Positions 45,285-57,165 of a stretch of DNA of 60,000 nt are shown one piece after another. Within the stretch, counting starts at the first letter, position 1. Every line of letters starts with the position of its first letter. Source of the DNA: Symsagittifera roscoffensis (Eukaryota > Xenacoelomorpha > Acoela > Convolutidae). The stretch covers positions 16,311,840 to 16,371,839 of the forward strand of contig NC_087070.1 in assembly GCF_963678635.1 (NCBI RefSeq). The letters are read 5' to 3'. The notes beneath the pieces were generated by a model that saw only the letters and a list, made by a program, of their open reading frames with translations, ran no database searches and was not told where the DNA came from. A program made the translations under genes and the position numbers.

Positions 45285-46701
45285 AAAAAACAGTCTTTAG
45301 GTCAAGACAACAGAGCAAAAGTTTAACCAAGTAAAGTACGCTTAACAGCAACAACAAAAAAAGATACAACCTAGAGTCACAATACTCTACACTACAATCG
45401 TAACACTTGATTCATTGATAACTGAAAAATTTACCATTGTTGTAAAATCGAAGTTTGATAATCATTTTCATATGATAATAGAACATTATTATTGGAGTCT
45501 GAGGTGCTTACACAGTTTTTTTAATGATTAACTCCACTGAAAGCAGTTTTTTAGTTTCTTCGTACGTTTTTGAAGGGAGTTTTTTTAAATTTTTGCAAAA
45601 TTATATAATTAAAGGACGCCTTAGAAGATTTTCTGACGTAGAAAATGTGATTGACGCTTCATAAAATCCCAAATAAAACCAGAAGCCGTTTTTAACATTT
45701 AGATTTCTAGCCATTATACTTTAACTTTTCAGACTTTTAATTAGGCTCACGTCTGAAATGGTTTTAATATTGGAAAATAAACATTTCATCTGACATTAAT
45801 TTGTGGTTAAGGAGATATACATGAAAAACTAGAGAGTTATTTGCTGTCGAAAAGAAAATTACCAATCGGGGAGCAAAAGTTAATATATCTTTAAAAAGGT
45901 TAAAAATAAGTTAAAACTTTGCAAACCAGTCTTATTGTTTGTGTTTAATTTTATATCGCGGTTGATCAGATTTAATTGTTAATTTTAAAATTTTTCGTCG
46001 CGGGTGATAAGAACTAAACTATTTCGCGAGTACTCGAAAGCTGAGCGAGGCCATGTGGCTAGTTCTTTTTTTTAGGTCAACCCTGAGCCACTGCCGTTGC
46101 TTGGAAATCGAGGCACCATTACTCAGCATAGAAAAAAGTATAAAATCTGCAAGTAACTCTTAACTAGAGAACAACAGCGCCAGAGGTTCTCCGTAAAGGA
46201 CAACTCGTATTTTGGTCTTTTCCTCTGGTATAAATAGATATAAATAAAAAAAGCCCTACAAAAGTGAGCAAATTAGCGTTCGATTCCAAATATGCACCAC
46301 TCATTTATATTTAGTATGGACTTTAGAATGGCGAATTCTTTGATTATAAGATTCAGCGAAACTTTTTGAACGACAATTCAAAGACCATTGATTTTTTTTT
46401 CAAAATGAAAAGTTTTTTTAAGTAGTCATTTTCTTACCTTCTATCCGTTTAAACTGAACGCAGAAGATGCAAATAAATTTACAAAGCTGAAGTTGAAAAA
46501 ACTATTGTTTTTCGTATATTTAAGTTTAAAGATTAGAAAACTGTGATAAGAAAGAGTTCGTTGACGCGTCAATGAACTAAGAACGCTTGAAAAAATACTC
46601 TCGTTAACTTAAAAATAGTAGATGACAATTCTGATAATATTACGCAAAAGATTTAAAAGTAATAACAAAAATCAACAAGGATAGCCCTTCTGTAGATTAG
46701 A
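45285..46701. other. No gene recognised
   Basis: AT-rich. GGTATAAATAGATATAAATA at about 46,218-46,237 is TATA-box-like, but no reading frame follows. Nothing else supported. Confidence 0.4.
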
Positions 46702-47142
46702 TTATGTAGCAGTAGGGGATTTATAGGGAGGGGGCGGGGGGCGGACGCTACCTCCTCAAGGATTCGAACCCCTGCCAACCTAAAGAGTCCCCCCTTTGTA
46801 CTATTTTGAGATATCCATTTTTGGCTGACTGACCCTAAAATTTTTCTAAAGGCGCCTTTGGCGCCAATATATATTAATTTTCAGGGGGAAGGGCGCATCA
46901 AAAAAAAACATCTTTTTGGTCGATTTTTTCCAAAAAGTGACTGAAAACGCCTTCCTTGGCTTGTTTTTTGAATCATTTGCTTGCGGTGTAGATAAGTTTT
47001 GTCAAATAGGGTCTTTATAGTGATTTGGGAGAGCTCAGAAAATCAATTTTGTCTATCTAAAAAAAAGGTCAACAAAATTTCAAATTTTTTTTTTGAAAAT
47101 CCGCCCCCTCGAGAAAATCCTAGATCCGCCCCTGATATGTAG
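46702..47142. mobile_element. hAT-like MITE, 425 bp (46,710-47,134) with target duplication
   Basis: The right end, read in reverse, is CAGGGGCGGATCTAGGATTT and continues CTCGAGGGGGCGG. The left end is CAGTAGGGGATTTATAGG and continues GAGGGGGCGG, an imperfect terminal inverted repeat. Flanking words TTATGTAG (46,702-46,709) and ATATGTAG (47,135-47,142) agree at 7 of 8 bases, the hAT duplication size. No coding capacity; an internal GGCGCCTTTGGCGCC palindrome lies at about 46,852-46,866. Confidence 0.7.
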
Positions 47143-47329
47143 TTGACATAGGGACTAGTTTTGAGTTTATGTAAAGCCTTCGGTTTCCGTCTGGGTCTAC
47201 TGCTCTGACTTTGCGATCGCTATTGTCTGGCACACTCTAAAACAATTGAGCGCAGTAAAATTAGGTACTTTGAACAATACAATTGCCCCTTGAATTTAAG
47301 GCTAATTACTCAGCTTTTGCATCTTCATC
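47143..47329. other. 5' flank of gypsy relic
   Basis: No feature seen; may contain the relic's untranslated leader. Confidence 0.3.
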
Positions 47330-47935
47330 ATGGCGCAGCCAGCTGAAAGTCAAGTGGGGGGGGGAGAGAACCCACCAAATATATTGTCAATTTGGGACGC
47401 GCGCATGCCGGAGCCGCCGACTTATTGGAAGGAGTGGATAATCAAACTTCACTGGGGAAGGATTGCTTAGTATGATATAGATCCAGATTATTTTTACTTG
47501 GATGCCACGGCGATTGCAGCGCCAACTGGGGACCCATGTATTAGAGAGGAAGCGCAACGAATCTTTAAGGCCCGAAAATCGGCGGTTAGTGTTAAATCGG
47601 AATAATACCCATGAGTTCTTGATGAGATGCAGATAGTTTTTAAACGAGAGCGAAATTTTACACACGAGCTAGCTCTGTTTTATGGAAAAATACAAAGAGA
47701 TGACGAAACGTTTGATAAATTTCATGCAGAACGAAGTGCTTTGGCCGGGAGATGCAACTTCGCTAACGCTGCTGAAAATATTCGAGACATTTTCATCATG
47801 AACATGCGAGAGTCCGATTGTCAACGAGAGTTGTTCCGATCTACCAAATCAGTAGAGAAAGTATATCGAATCACATCATCCATTCAGAGACGAGAGCGCG
47901 CCTATGAATCGTGTACGGGAAAGCCGCCCTCGTAA
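47330..47935 (+). pseudogene. gag: Gag of a dead Ty3/gypsy element
   Basis: ATG at 47,330 opens MAQPAESQVGGG, then PEPPTYWKEWIIKLHWGRI and a stop at about 47,470. The reading resumes (YLDATAIAAPTGDPCIREE), then 102 codons at 47,627-47,935 with FTHELALFYGKIQRDDETFDKF and LAGRCNFANAAENIRDIFI, which is the gypsy capsid layout. It belongs with the NC, PR and RT pieces that follow on the same strand. Confidence 0.75.
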
Positions 47936-47944
47936 GCGCCGCAG

Positions 47945-48290
47945 ATGACCATTCAGCAGGAGCCGGTTAGCAATATTAGGAGAGGTCAAAGATATTTCAG
48001 AAATAGAGGGCGCGTGGGACGAGGAGAATACACACCGGGGGTTAACAATACCGGAGCTGTAAACCGTCGGTGCTATTATTGTGCACTAAATTTTACGTTG
48101 GATCATATTGCCAACTGTCCGGCGAAAGGAGTAACTTGCAACGCATGTCAAAAAGTAGTACGTTTCGAGCGAACATGTAGGGGTGTGAGACGTGGAACTA
48201 ACCATTGGCGGGGAAGAGAACCAGTAGTTTTAGTCCGGGATGAGAACGAGCATCATCGAAGCACACACAGTGTAGACAACATACAGTAGG
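47945..48290 (+). pseudogene. gag: Gag nucleocapsid with degraded double zinc knuckle
   Basis: An Arg/Gly-rich lead (RGQRYFRNRGRVGRGEYTP) is followed by CYYCALNFTLDHIANCPAKG and CNACQKVVRFERTC. The spacing CPAKGxTCxxC is the double knuckle of K02A2.6-like gypsy elements; the second knuckle has lost its His (R at that place). Confidence 0.8.
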
Positions 48291-48780
48291 AGCAAGTAGC
48301 ATGGGTCAATCAGCAGCAAGAAAGTGGCGAGGAGATATCAACCTCCTCAGGGTCCGACGATTACATGGTGATGTCAATCAAGAAGAAGAACGCGATGGAG
48401 CTGAAAATTCCGAGTGCTAGAGTCCAAGTTCAGGTGTCGGGAAAGAAGATGTGGCTAGGCTCGATAGTGGGTCCCCGGTTACAAACTTCAGTATGACGGA
48501 TCTGAAATCAACATTACGTAAAAACAAATCTACATTTACAGCCAACACGAGAAGAATTTTTGGACTACAATAACAACCGAATACATATACAGGGAAAGAT
48601 AGCGGTGACGAAGGCGCTCAATGGATGGGTGATACCGGCGCAAGTGTCAGTGATTGCAAGAAACCACCAATCGATCATTGGGCGCGATTTGATTGGCACC
48701 CTAGGACTGGAACTGGTACAAAGAATACGAGTCATGGGAATTACGGGGGAAGATAGCAGTGATAGCACAGATGGGCTAGA
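48291..48780 (+). pseudogene. pol: Retropepsin remnant
   Basis: Broken frames. The end part (from about 48,560) has IAVTKALNGWVIPAQVSVIA then SIIGRDLIGTLGLELVQRI, the C-terminal LGxDLI block of gypsy proteases. The active-site D-S/T-G is not visible: the first strand appears lost or mutated near 48,440-48,500. Confidence 0.65.
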
Positions 48781-49758
48781 CGAATTACAAACATACTTCT
48801 GTAAGTTATATCCAAATTTATTCACAAGAATCGGGAAAATTCAGAACTCTAAAATTGTAGCCGATTTTTTCAACGCGTTCAAGCTAATAAAACAAAAAGG
48901 TCGCAGGGTATGAATCACTCTCCAAGATAAAGTGGACAAAGTAATAGATTGTCTAATCAAAGAAGGACATATTATCAAGTTACAAAAATATTCGGATAAC
49001 ACTTTTGTGTCCTTAATCGTAACCACAGTAAAGAAGGACGGAAGTATAATACTGGCATTGGAATCAAGGGAACTGAATAAGTAAGTACATAAAAATAAGT
49101 ACCAAATGACCAATATCGATGAATTAGTAGGCGGGATAAGTCAAATAGTTGCAAAACGGAAAGCAGGGGAAGTCTATTTTGTTACATTGGGTTTTACGTA
49201 TGCATAGGGGAGGTAGCACTAGATCAAAAAACCAGCAAACAGTGTAATTTTTCATTAGTAGGGAGAAAATCGACAGGGACTTATCGTTTTAAAAACGAAT
49301 TTTTCGGGCTTACTTCAATGCCGGACGAAATCCAGAAAGTTATAGATACCTTGCTAAAGGAATGCCCCAAAGCCAACGCTTTCATAAATGACATCTTGGT
49401 CGTATCGAAGGAAACTAATATATACCACATTGCATAAGTCGAGAAAATCGTTAAAAAACTGGATGTATCGAACGCCGCCTTAAAGTAACGGAAATGCGAA
49501 TTTGCAAAAAATGAATGTGAGTGGCCACGTTTATGGATCGGAAAACACGGCTTTACACCGTTGGCTCGAAAAACCCAAGCAGTCGAAGATTTAAAAGCCC
49601 TCATGTCAAGAAAACAGTTGATGTCACTAATGGGCTCCCTGCACAGCCTACATGAATTTTTGCCAAAACTTGCAGAAGTCAGCTCACCTCTCCGTCCGTT
49701 ATTGAGCTTAAACAATGAGTTAATTTGGACAGTCATCGCTTTTCAACAGTTAAAATGA
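48781..49758 (+). pseudogene. pol: Reverse transcriptase remnant, FIND in place of YxDD
   Basis: Pieces in order: VDKVIDCLIKEGHIIKL (about 48,930), VSLIVTTVKKDGSIILALESRELNK (about 49,010-49,080), NIDELVGGISQIV, VYFVTLGFTYA, TGTYRFKNEFFGLTSMP (about 49,275-49,320), CPKANAFINDILVVSKE and MSRKQLMSLMGSLHSLHEF then SPLRPLLSLNNEL. These are RT fingers, palm and thumb in family order. The catalytic box reads FIND, with Asn for the first Asp, and stops interrupt the frame. It ends abruptly at the satellite. Confidence 0.85.
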
Positions 49759-52700
49759 ATTCAACAGTTAAACTATATTTTCCAAGATTTCAGAAACATC
49801 CTGGTTCGGATAGCAAAATTAATCTTTCCAAAATTTTAGAAAAACCCTGGGATAGAAAAAAAACCACAAAGATTTTTGAAAAACCATTTGGATAGTGAAA
49901 CTGGAAATTAAACAAAAACCTCCAAAAACTTGAAAAACCGCATGCAAACTGAAACTAAAAATCCCAAGACCTCAGGAGTAAAAAACAATTGAGGTTTTAA
50001 AAAAACGTTCTTACGACTTAGAAAATTATGATTGGATAATTAATTAGCCATTCCAAAAAGTTGTGGAAAAAATTTTTATCGAAAATTTGACCTTTGCAAA
50101 ATTTACAAAAACCGTTGCGATAAAAAACTTGCCTTCTCAAGACTTTAGTTAAGCCATTGCGATAGAAGGAGATTTTTAAAAAATCGCTGGTTTGATATAA
50201 CTATAGTTTCCAAGATTCCAGAAAAATCTTTCTGATAGTAAAATTAAACTTCCCAAAGCTTTTAAAAAATTGGAGCAGTAAAATCATTCTTCCTTAGACT
50301 AGAAAAAATATTGGGTTCGTAAAAATAGCCTATACAAAATTTTTGAAAAAAGTTTTGGGACAAAAAAAATCTCCAATGGCTTTGGAAAAACCGTTTTAGT
50401 TAAAAAAAACCCCTTGGAATAGAACAAACTCTTTGAATTTGAAAAAATTGTGTGCATTTTAAAATAATTAATAATCCCATGACTCTAAAAAAATGGTTGA
50501 CACTGTGAAACTAACCTTCTTACGACTTTATTAATGGATAATCAATTATCCATTCCAAATAACTGTCGGAAAATTTGCTATGGAAAGTTTGACCTCTATA
50601 CGACTTTAAAAACATAGTTAGGATGGTTAGTTAACCTTTTCAAGAATTTCAAATAAGGGTTGGAATAGACAAAAAACTCCTTAAACTTGAAAAAGCCGCA
50701 TGCAAACTAAAACTAAAATTCCCAAGGCCTCAGAAAAAAAAACAATTGATATCGCAAAAACAACCTTCTTACCATTTGAGAAAAATTTTGTTCGGATTAT
50801 TAGTTTGCCATTCCAAACAATTGTGGAATAATTTGTTATCAAAAAATTGACCTTCATGAAACTTAGAAAAATCGTTGCGATAAAAAAATTACCTTCTTAA
50901 GATTTTAGTTAAGCCATTGCGATGAAAAATTTAAAAATGAAGATTTGGTTTGATTTAATTATTTTTTCCAAGATTAAAGAGAAATCTTGTTTGAGATAGC
51001 AATAACAACTTTTTCGAGGTTAAAAAAAACTCTGGAATAGGAAAAAACTGAAGACTTTGTAACAATTGTTTAGATAGTAAAATTAAATTTTTGAATGTTT
51101 TTTTTAATCAATGGAATAGAAAACTTATCCTTCCTAATACTCCAGAAAATTATTGGGTTCGTAATTGGTCTCTCCAATAATTACCACAAAACCCTGGCAT
51201 AAAGAAAACCTCCTATGACTCGTTATGACATAAGAAAAAAGCTTCATCTGAACAAAAGTTTTTAAAAGAATTTGGGATAAAAACTTGATTTTCCTACAAG
51301 CTTAAAAATCATAAGGTCGGAGAAGATAACCCTCTCAATATTTTTAGAAAAAATAATGCTGAAAAACGATTTAAAAATCCTAGATTTCAGAAAACGGAGC
51401 GTTGGGATAATAAAATATGTTTTCCTAAAACAGCAGAAAAGCGCCGTTGGGATGGTTAACTGAGCTCTCCTTGAACTTTAAATAAACACTCATGACAGTG
51501 AAACAATATTCAATTGATTCAGAAAAAATGGCTCCAAGTCCTAAAAAATATTTTGAGGATAGTAAGAAAACGTCCCAAAACTTACAAAAATGCGGTTGAG
51601 ATTGAAAATTTAGTTTTCCTAAAACTTTAGAAAAATATAGTTAGTTTTTTTTTATTTAACCTTTCGAAGATTACTTACAAAAAGGTCGATAATAAAGAAT
51701 TTTTTCCAAAAACATTTGAAAAACCGTTGGAATAGCAGAATTACCATACTCAAGACCATGGAAAATTGTTGGGATATAGAAAAAACCCGACCATGGTTTC
51801 AAAATACAGTTGAGATAATAAAATTGTGTTTCCTTATACTTCAGACGAGTTAAATTTGGGATAAAAAAAGTAATATTCCGTGGCCTTAAGAAAACCCATT
51901 TGGGATGATTATTTAACCTTCAGCAGAATTTTAAAAAAAATACTGTTGTATGGAGAAATTAATCTTCCAATACTTTAGATGGAAAGCTGAATTATTAAAT
52001 TAAACCTTCCCAATATAAGAAAACAGTTGGATAGAAAACAAATCTTTTTAGAAAAAGATGTTGAATTAGTAAAAATAAACTTCACAAGACTGTAAAAATG
52101 AACCTTAAGGATAGCGAAAATAACTTTCCCAAGACCTCAGAAAAACATGCTTGGATGGTTGATGAATCTTTGCAAGAATTTGAAAATGTTTTCGGATCGA
52201 ATTGACCTTCCAAAACTTGAAAAACATCAGGATACAAAAGGAAGCCTTCCCAAGAATTTGACAAACCATTGCATTAGAAAACTTAAAATTCCCGAGTTTT
52301 TGAAAAACCGTCGAGATGGTATCACTAAAATTTCCGTTAGCTAAAGATGGTATCACTAAAGAGTTCAAAAGTTAGCGTTGGGATAGTAAAAATATGTTGC
52401 CTAAGACATTAGACAAACACCGTTATGATAGTTCTTTAACCTATCCAAGAGACTAAACGTTAAAATAATTTTCGCGAGACTTAGTTTAGCGAGATTTTTG
52501 AGAGACTGAGTTTCTCCTATACTCTATACTCCAGAAAAGTTATCTTTGAGATTATAAAAAACCTTTCTTGGACTTTAAAAAAAACTTTTTTGGGATGGTA
52601 AATTAACCTTTCCCAGAATTTGAAAAAAATACAGTTGCAATCATAAAATTAGCCTCCCCAATGTTTTAGATAAAAAGTTAAATTTTCAAAGAAATATTAA

Positions 52701-55700
52701 CAATTGAAAAAATATATTTGGATAGAAAACAAATCTTCTTAGGAAAAACTGGTGGGTTAGTAAAATTAAACTTCACAAGATTGTAGTAAAAAACAATGAA
52801 GATAGTAAAATTAACCTTCCTAAGACTTCAGAAAAACATGTTCGGATGGTTGATTTAAAAATTTGAAAAAGGTTTGGGATGGAAAATATGACCTTCCCAA
52901 AGATTAAAAAAAAACCATCAGAATTAACATAACCAAGACCATGGAAAAATGGTGGCGATATAGAAAAACCCACGAAGGTTTCAAAAATTGTTGTGACAGT
53001 AAAACTGATTTTTCTTATACTCCAGACAAGCTAACTTGGGATACTAAGATAAACCTTTTCAAGACATAAGAAAAACCATTGCGACAGAAAAGTTAACCCT
53101 CCCAAGACTTAAAAACAACTGTTAAGTTGGTGACACTAAATTTCCCAAAACCTCATAAGAAAGCGTTGGGATAGTAAAAGTATTTTCCTAGGACATTAGA
53201 CAAACACCGTTGGGATGGTGTTCCAAGAGACTAAAGAAAATGTTGAGTTTGTTAAATTAACCTTCTCTTTGAGAAAAATCTTTCGCCTAATCAATTTAAA
53301 ACTGGTGATAAAACCCGTTGGCAGTTTATAACTTACCCTCATAAACTTTCAAAACACAGTTCGGATATTTATACTAACTTTTTCAAAAATTTGCAAAACG
53401 TTGGAGATGAAATGTTAGCCTTCAGACACCCTGTAGAAACTGTAGGAAAAGTAAAACTAACGTTCGAAATTTTTGAAAAAAGCGTTTTAATAGTAAAATT
53501 AACATCGCCAATATTTTTGAACACCGGAAGAGAATAAAAACAACTTTCACTGTACTTAAGAAAACACCTTAAATTTGTAAAATTATCTTTTTCGAGACAT
53601 CGAAAGACGGTTTGCTTATAAAAATGATTCTTCTAAAAACTCCCATAAAAATTATTGAGTTAGTAGATAATAATTTTTCAATACTTAGAGAAAGGATATT
53701 AAAAGTAAGTTTTCCTAGATGTCAGAAAAAGTAGCTTTAGTAAAGTAAACTTTGTTTTCCTAAGACATCAGAAAACTACCGATAGGATGGTTAACTGAGC
53801 TCTCCGTGAACTTTAGAGAAACACTCACTTTAGTGAATTAATCATTCATTTGATTTAGAAGTCTTGAGAAATAATTTTAGAAAAATACTAGACTTGAAAA
53901 AATTTCATTTTTCATAGTTAAAAATTTCCAAAAAAACCTTTCAAAGATTACTTTAAAAGGGTGGATATAGAAAAAAAATTTTCCAAAAATATTTGAAAAA
54001 CCGTTGGAATAGCAGAGCTACCATACTCAAGGCCAGGGAAAATCGTTGGGACATAGAAAAAAACCTAGCACGTTTTCAAATAATGTTGCGACAGTGAAAC
54101 AGAGTTTCCCTATACTCCAGACAAGTTGGGATAGTAAAAGTAATCTTCCTGCGACAGTGAAACTGAGTTTCCCTATACTCCAGACAAGTTGGGATAGTAA
54201 AAGTAATCTTCCTAGGATTGAGAAAACACATTTGATATTGTTATTCAACCTTCACCAGAAATTGAAAAAGCACTGTTGTCTCTTCAATACCTTAAATACT
54301 CTTCAATCTTCAATCTCTTCAATCTCTTCAATACTCTTCAATCTTCCCAATACCTTAATGCAAAGTAATATTAATAAAATAAATCATAGCAATTGAAAAA
54401 AACCAGATAGATAGAGAACAATTTTTTTTATTGAAAAAGTTGTTCGGTTAGTAGTACTAAACTTCACAACACTGTAGAAATGAACCTTAAGGATAGTGAA
54501 GTTAAATTTGCCAAGACCTCAGAAAAAATGTTTGGATGGTAGATGAATCTTTTCAAGAAATTGAAAAAGTTTTTAGATAAAAAAATGAACTTTCTAAAAC
54601 TTGAAAAAAATATCAGGATAAAAAAGGAAGCCTTCCCAAGAATTTATAAAAACCATTGCGATAGAAAAGTTGAAACTCCCAAGATTTTGAAAAACGGTTG
54701 AGATGATATCACTAAATCGCCCAAGATTTCAAAAATTAGCGCTGGGATAGTAAAAATATGTTGCCTGAGGCATTACAAACACCGTTAGGATGCTTTTTTA
54801 ACCTATCCACGAGACTAAAGAAACTGTTGATTTGGTTAAATTAATCTTTTAAATTTTTTAATAAAACTTTTGGCCTAGTTAAATTAAAACTCGTTGGCAT
54901 AGTTATATAAACACTCGTCAAAAACACAGTTGGGATGGTCAAACTTGCCTTTTCAAAGTCTTATAAAACGGTCAGAATAAAAAAGGTTATCTTTCAGACA
55001 GCCTATGGAAATTGTTGGAAAAGTAAAATTAACATTTCAAATAGTTTAGAAAAAGCGTTTTAAAAGTACCACTAACAATACCGATAATTTTGAACACCGT
55101 AACAATAAAAAAAGAACTTTCACATTACTTTGAAAAACACCTTGAATTACGAAAATTAACATTCGCGAGACCTTGAAAGAACAGTTTTGATAGTAAAATG
55201 AACATTTTAAAGGCTCTATCAACAAATATTGAGATAGTAAAAAACACCTTTTCAATACTTAGAAAAAGCTAAGAGATAAAAATATCTCTTTCATTAGTAA
55301 AGAAAAAGTTGGGCTAGTAAAGTTATGAGCACCAATATTGAAGAAAAACCGTCCTAAAAGTAGACAAATTCTTCTCAAAATTTTTGTCAAAAACTTTGAG
55401 GTAAAAGAATATATCTTTCCCTTCAGAGAATTTGAGAAAACCAACAGACTGAAAATTTTTAACACCCAAAAACTATAGAAAAAATATTGGAGATCATCAA
55501 GAACAATTTGAGATAGTTAAATTCACCTTTCACAAACTTTTAAAAAACGTTAAGGATATTGAGAACAACATTGCAGAAGACTCTTCTAGAAATTGTTAGG
55601 ATAATAAAGTTGATCTTGTCTATACTTGACAAAATTTTTGAAAACATCGGGATAAATAATGTATCCTTCCCAAGACTTCAAACCGTTGAGAAATTAAAAA

Positions 55701-57165
55701 CGAACGTCCAAAGTCTTCAGAAAAATGATGGTTGTAAGAGTAAAAAAATTGTTTTTTTTTAGATTTTGAAGAAACATCTTTGGGATGATTTTTCAATCTT
55801 TCAAGAATTTAGAAAAAAACAGTTGGTCTAGTAAAACGAACCTTCCCAAAACTTCAGAAAAGAACCTTTCCGAGAACTTGTAAAAACGCTTGGTATAGAA
55901 AAGTTAAATAATAACCTCATTAATATTAATGTTAGTAATACTAAAATTAATATTATAGTTAAACTAAGATAATAACACCATCGGGATGAAAAAATATTAT
56001 TTTCAACAAAACCATCGTGATAGCAAAAAAAACTCTCCTAGGAAAAAGTTGCTGGGATTGTAAACTAAATGTTCCCATGATGGTAGTAGAACGAACAGTT
56101 GGGTAAAAAAACGGAACTTCACTCAAGACTTTTGAAAAAACAGCTCGGATAATCAAAACTAAACTTTCAAAGACTTAACTTCCTAAGACTAAATAAAACT
56201 AAACTAAACTTAAACTCAACTTCCTAAGACTAAATAAACCTAAGCTAATGTTCAACTAAAACTAAACTAAGCAAAGACTAAATAAAACTAAACTAAATTA
56301 AACATAATAAAACTAAACTTCTTAAGACTTCAGAAAAACAAAGTTCGGATGGTTGAATTACTCTCTCATAGAAATTGTAAGAAAGAATTACGATAGAAAA
56401 AGTGACCTTCCCAAAATATAAAAACTATTGGTATAAAAAGATTAACATTCTCAAGATTTTAGAAGAACTATTGCTGGAGAAATGATAGTCAAGGTTTTGA
56501 AAAACAAATGAGATGGAATAAGTAGAAAAAAAACAGTTGGGATGGTAAAATTAAATTTCCCTTGATTTAAGAAAAAACAGCTGGGATGGTAAAACGTTTT
56601 CAAGAAATTTAAAAATCTACTGGGTTGGTAAAGTTAACCTTCCCAAATTTCTAGAAAAACTTAGAACTTCGTTGATAAGGTGAAACTAACTCATTAAGTT
56701 TCAAACCACAGCTGGCATAGTTAAGCTAACCTTTCCAACGTCTTACAAAAATGGTTGGTGTAAAAAGTAAGCCTTCAGAGAACCTGTGAAAGTTATTGAA
56801 AAGGTAAACCTAACATTTCAATATTTTAGAAAAAGCGTTGTAATAGTAAAACTATCAATGCCATCATTTTTCACGACCGTAACAGAGAAAAAACACTTTT
56901 CACTATGATCTAGAAAACGCGTTAAATTAGTAAAATTACTTTTCCCGAGATTTGAAAAAACAGTTGGTATAGTAAAATTAACCCTCATAAAGTTTCAAAA
57001 CACAATTGGAATAGTGAAACTAACCTTTCCAAGGTTTTATAAAAACAGTTGGAATAAAAAAAGTAAATCTTCAGAGACCCCGTGGAAAATGTCGGAAAAG
57101 TAAAATAACATTCCAAAAACCTTAGAAAAAGCGTTGCATTAAGAAAAATAACTTTGCACGATGAA
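49745..57165. repeat. 43-44 bp degenerate satellite array, ~7.4 kb
   Basis: The core GGGATAGTAAAATTAACCTT then CCCAAGACTTCAGAAAAACCGTT recurs through the whole block with many substitutions and indels; counted spacing in better units (around 52,800 and 53,040-53,100) is 43-44 bases. All reading frames here are readings of the repeat. Inserted patches include CTCTTCAATx micro-repeats (about 54,278-54,350) and AACTAAACT runs (about 56,165-56,320). Confidence 0.85.
51400..54800. repeat. Higher-order repeat in the satellite, ~2.34-2.38 kb
   Basis: 51,420-51,510 (GGATGGTTAACTGAGCTCTCC) matches 53,755-53,840, and 52,085-52,400 matches 54,470-54,790. Offsets of 2,337-2,384 show multi-kilobase duplication of diverged monomers. 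A further set (about 53,340, 54,905, 56,705, 56,990) with AAACACAGTTxGGAT followed by TTCAGA(C/G)A block repeats at shorter offsets. Confidence 0.65.

Noticed and set aside
46735-46800. Possible tRNA on the minus strand (GGGGTTCGAATCCTTG resembles a T-arm)
   Set aside because: No matching acceptor, D-arm or anticodon arm upstream; the stretch lies inside the hAT-like MITE.
49281-49736. 151-codon minus-strand frame
   Set aside because: Antisense of the gypsy RT relic, whose plus-strand motifs are clear.
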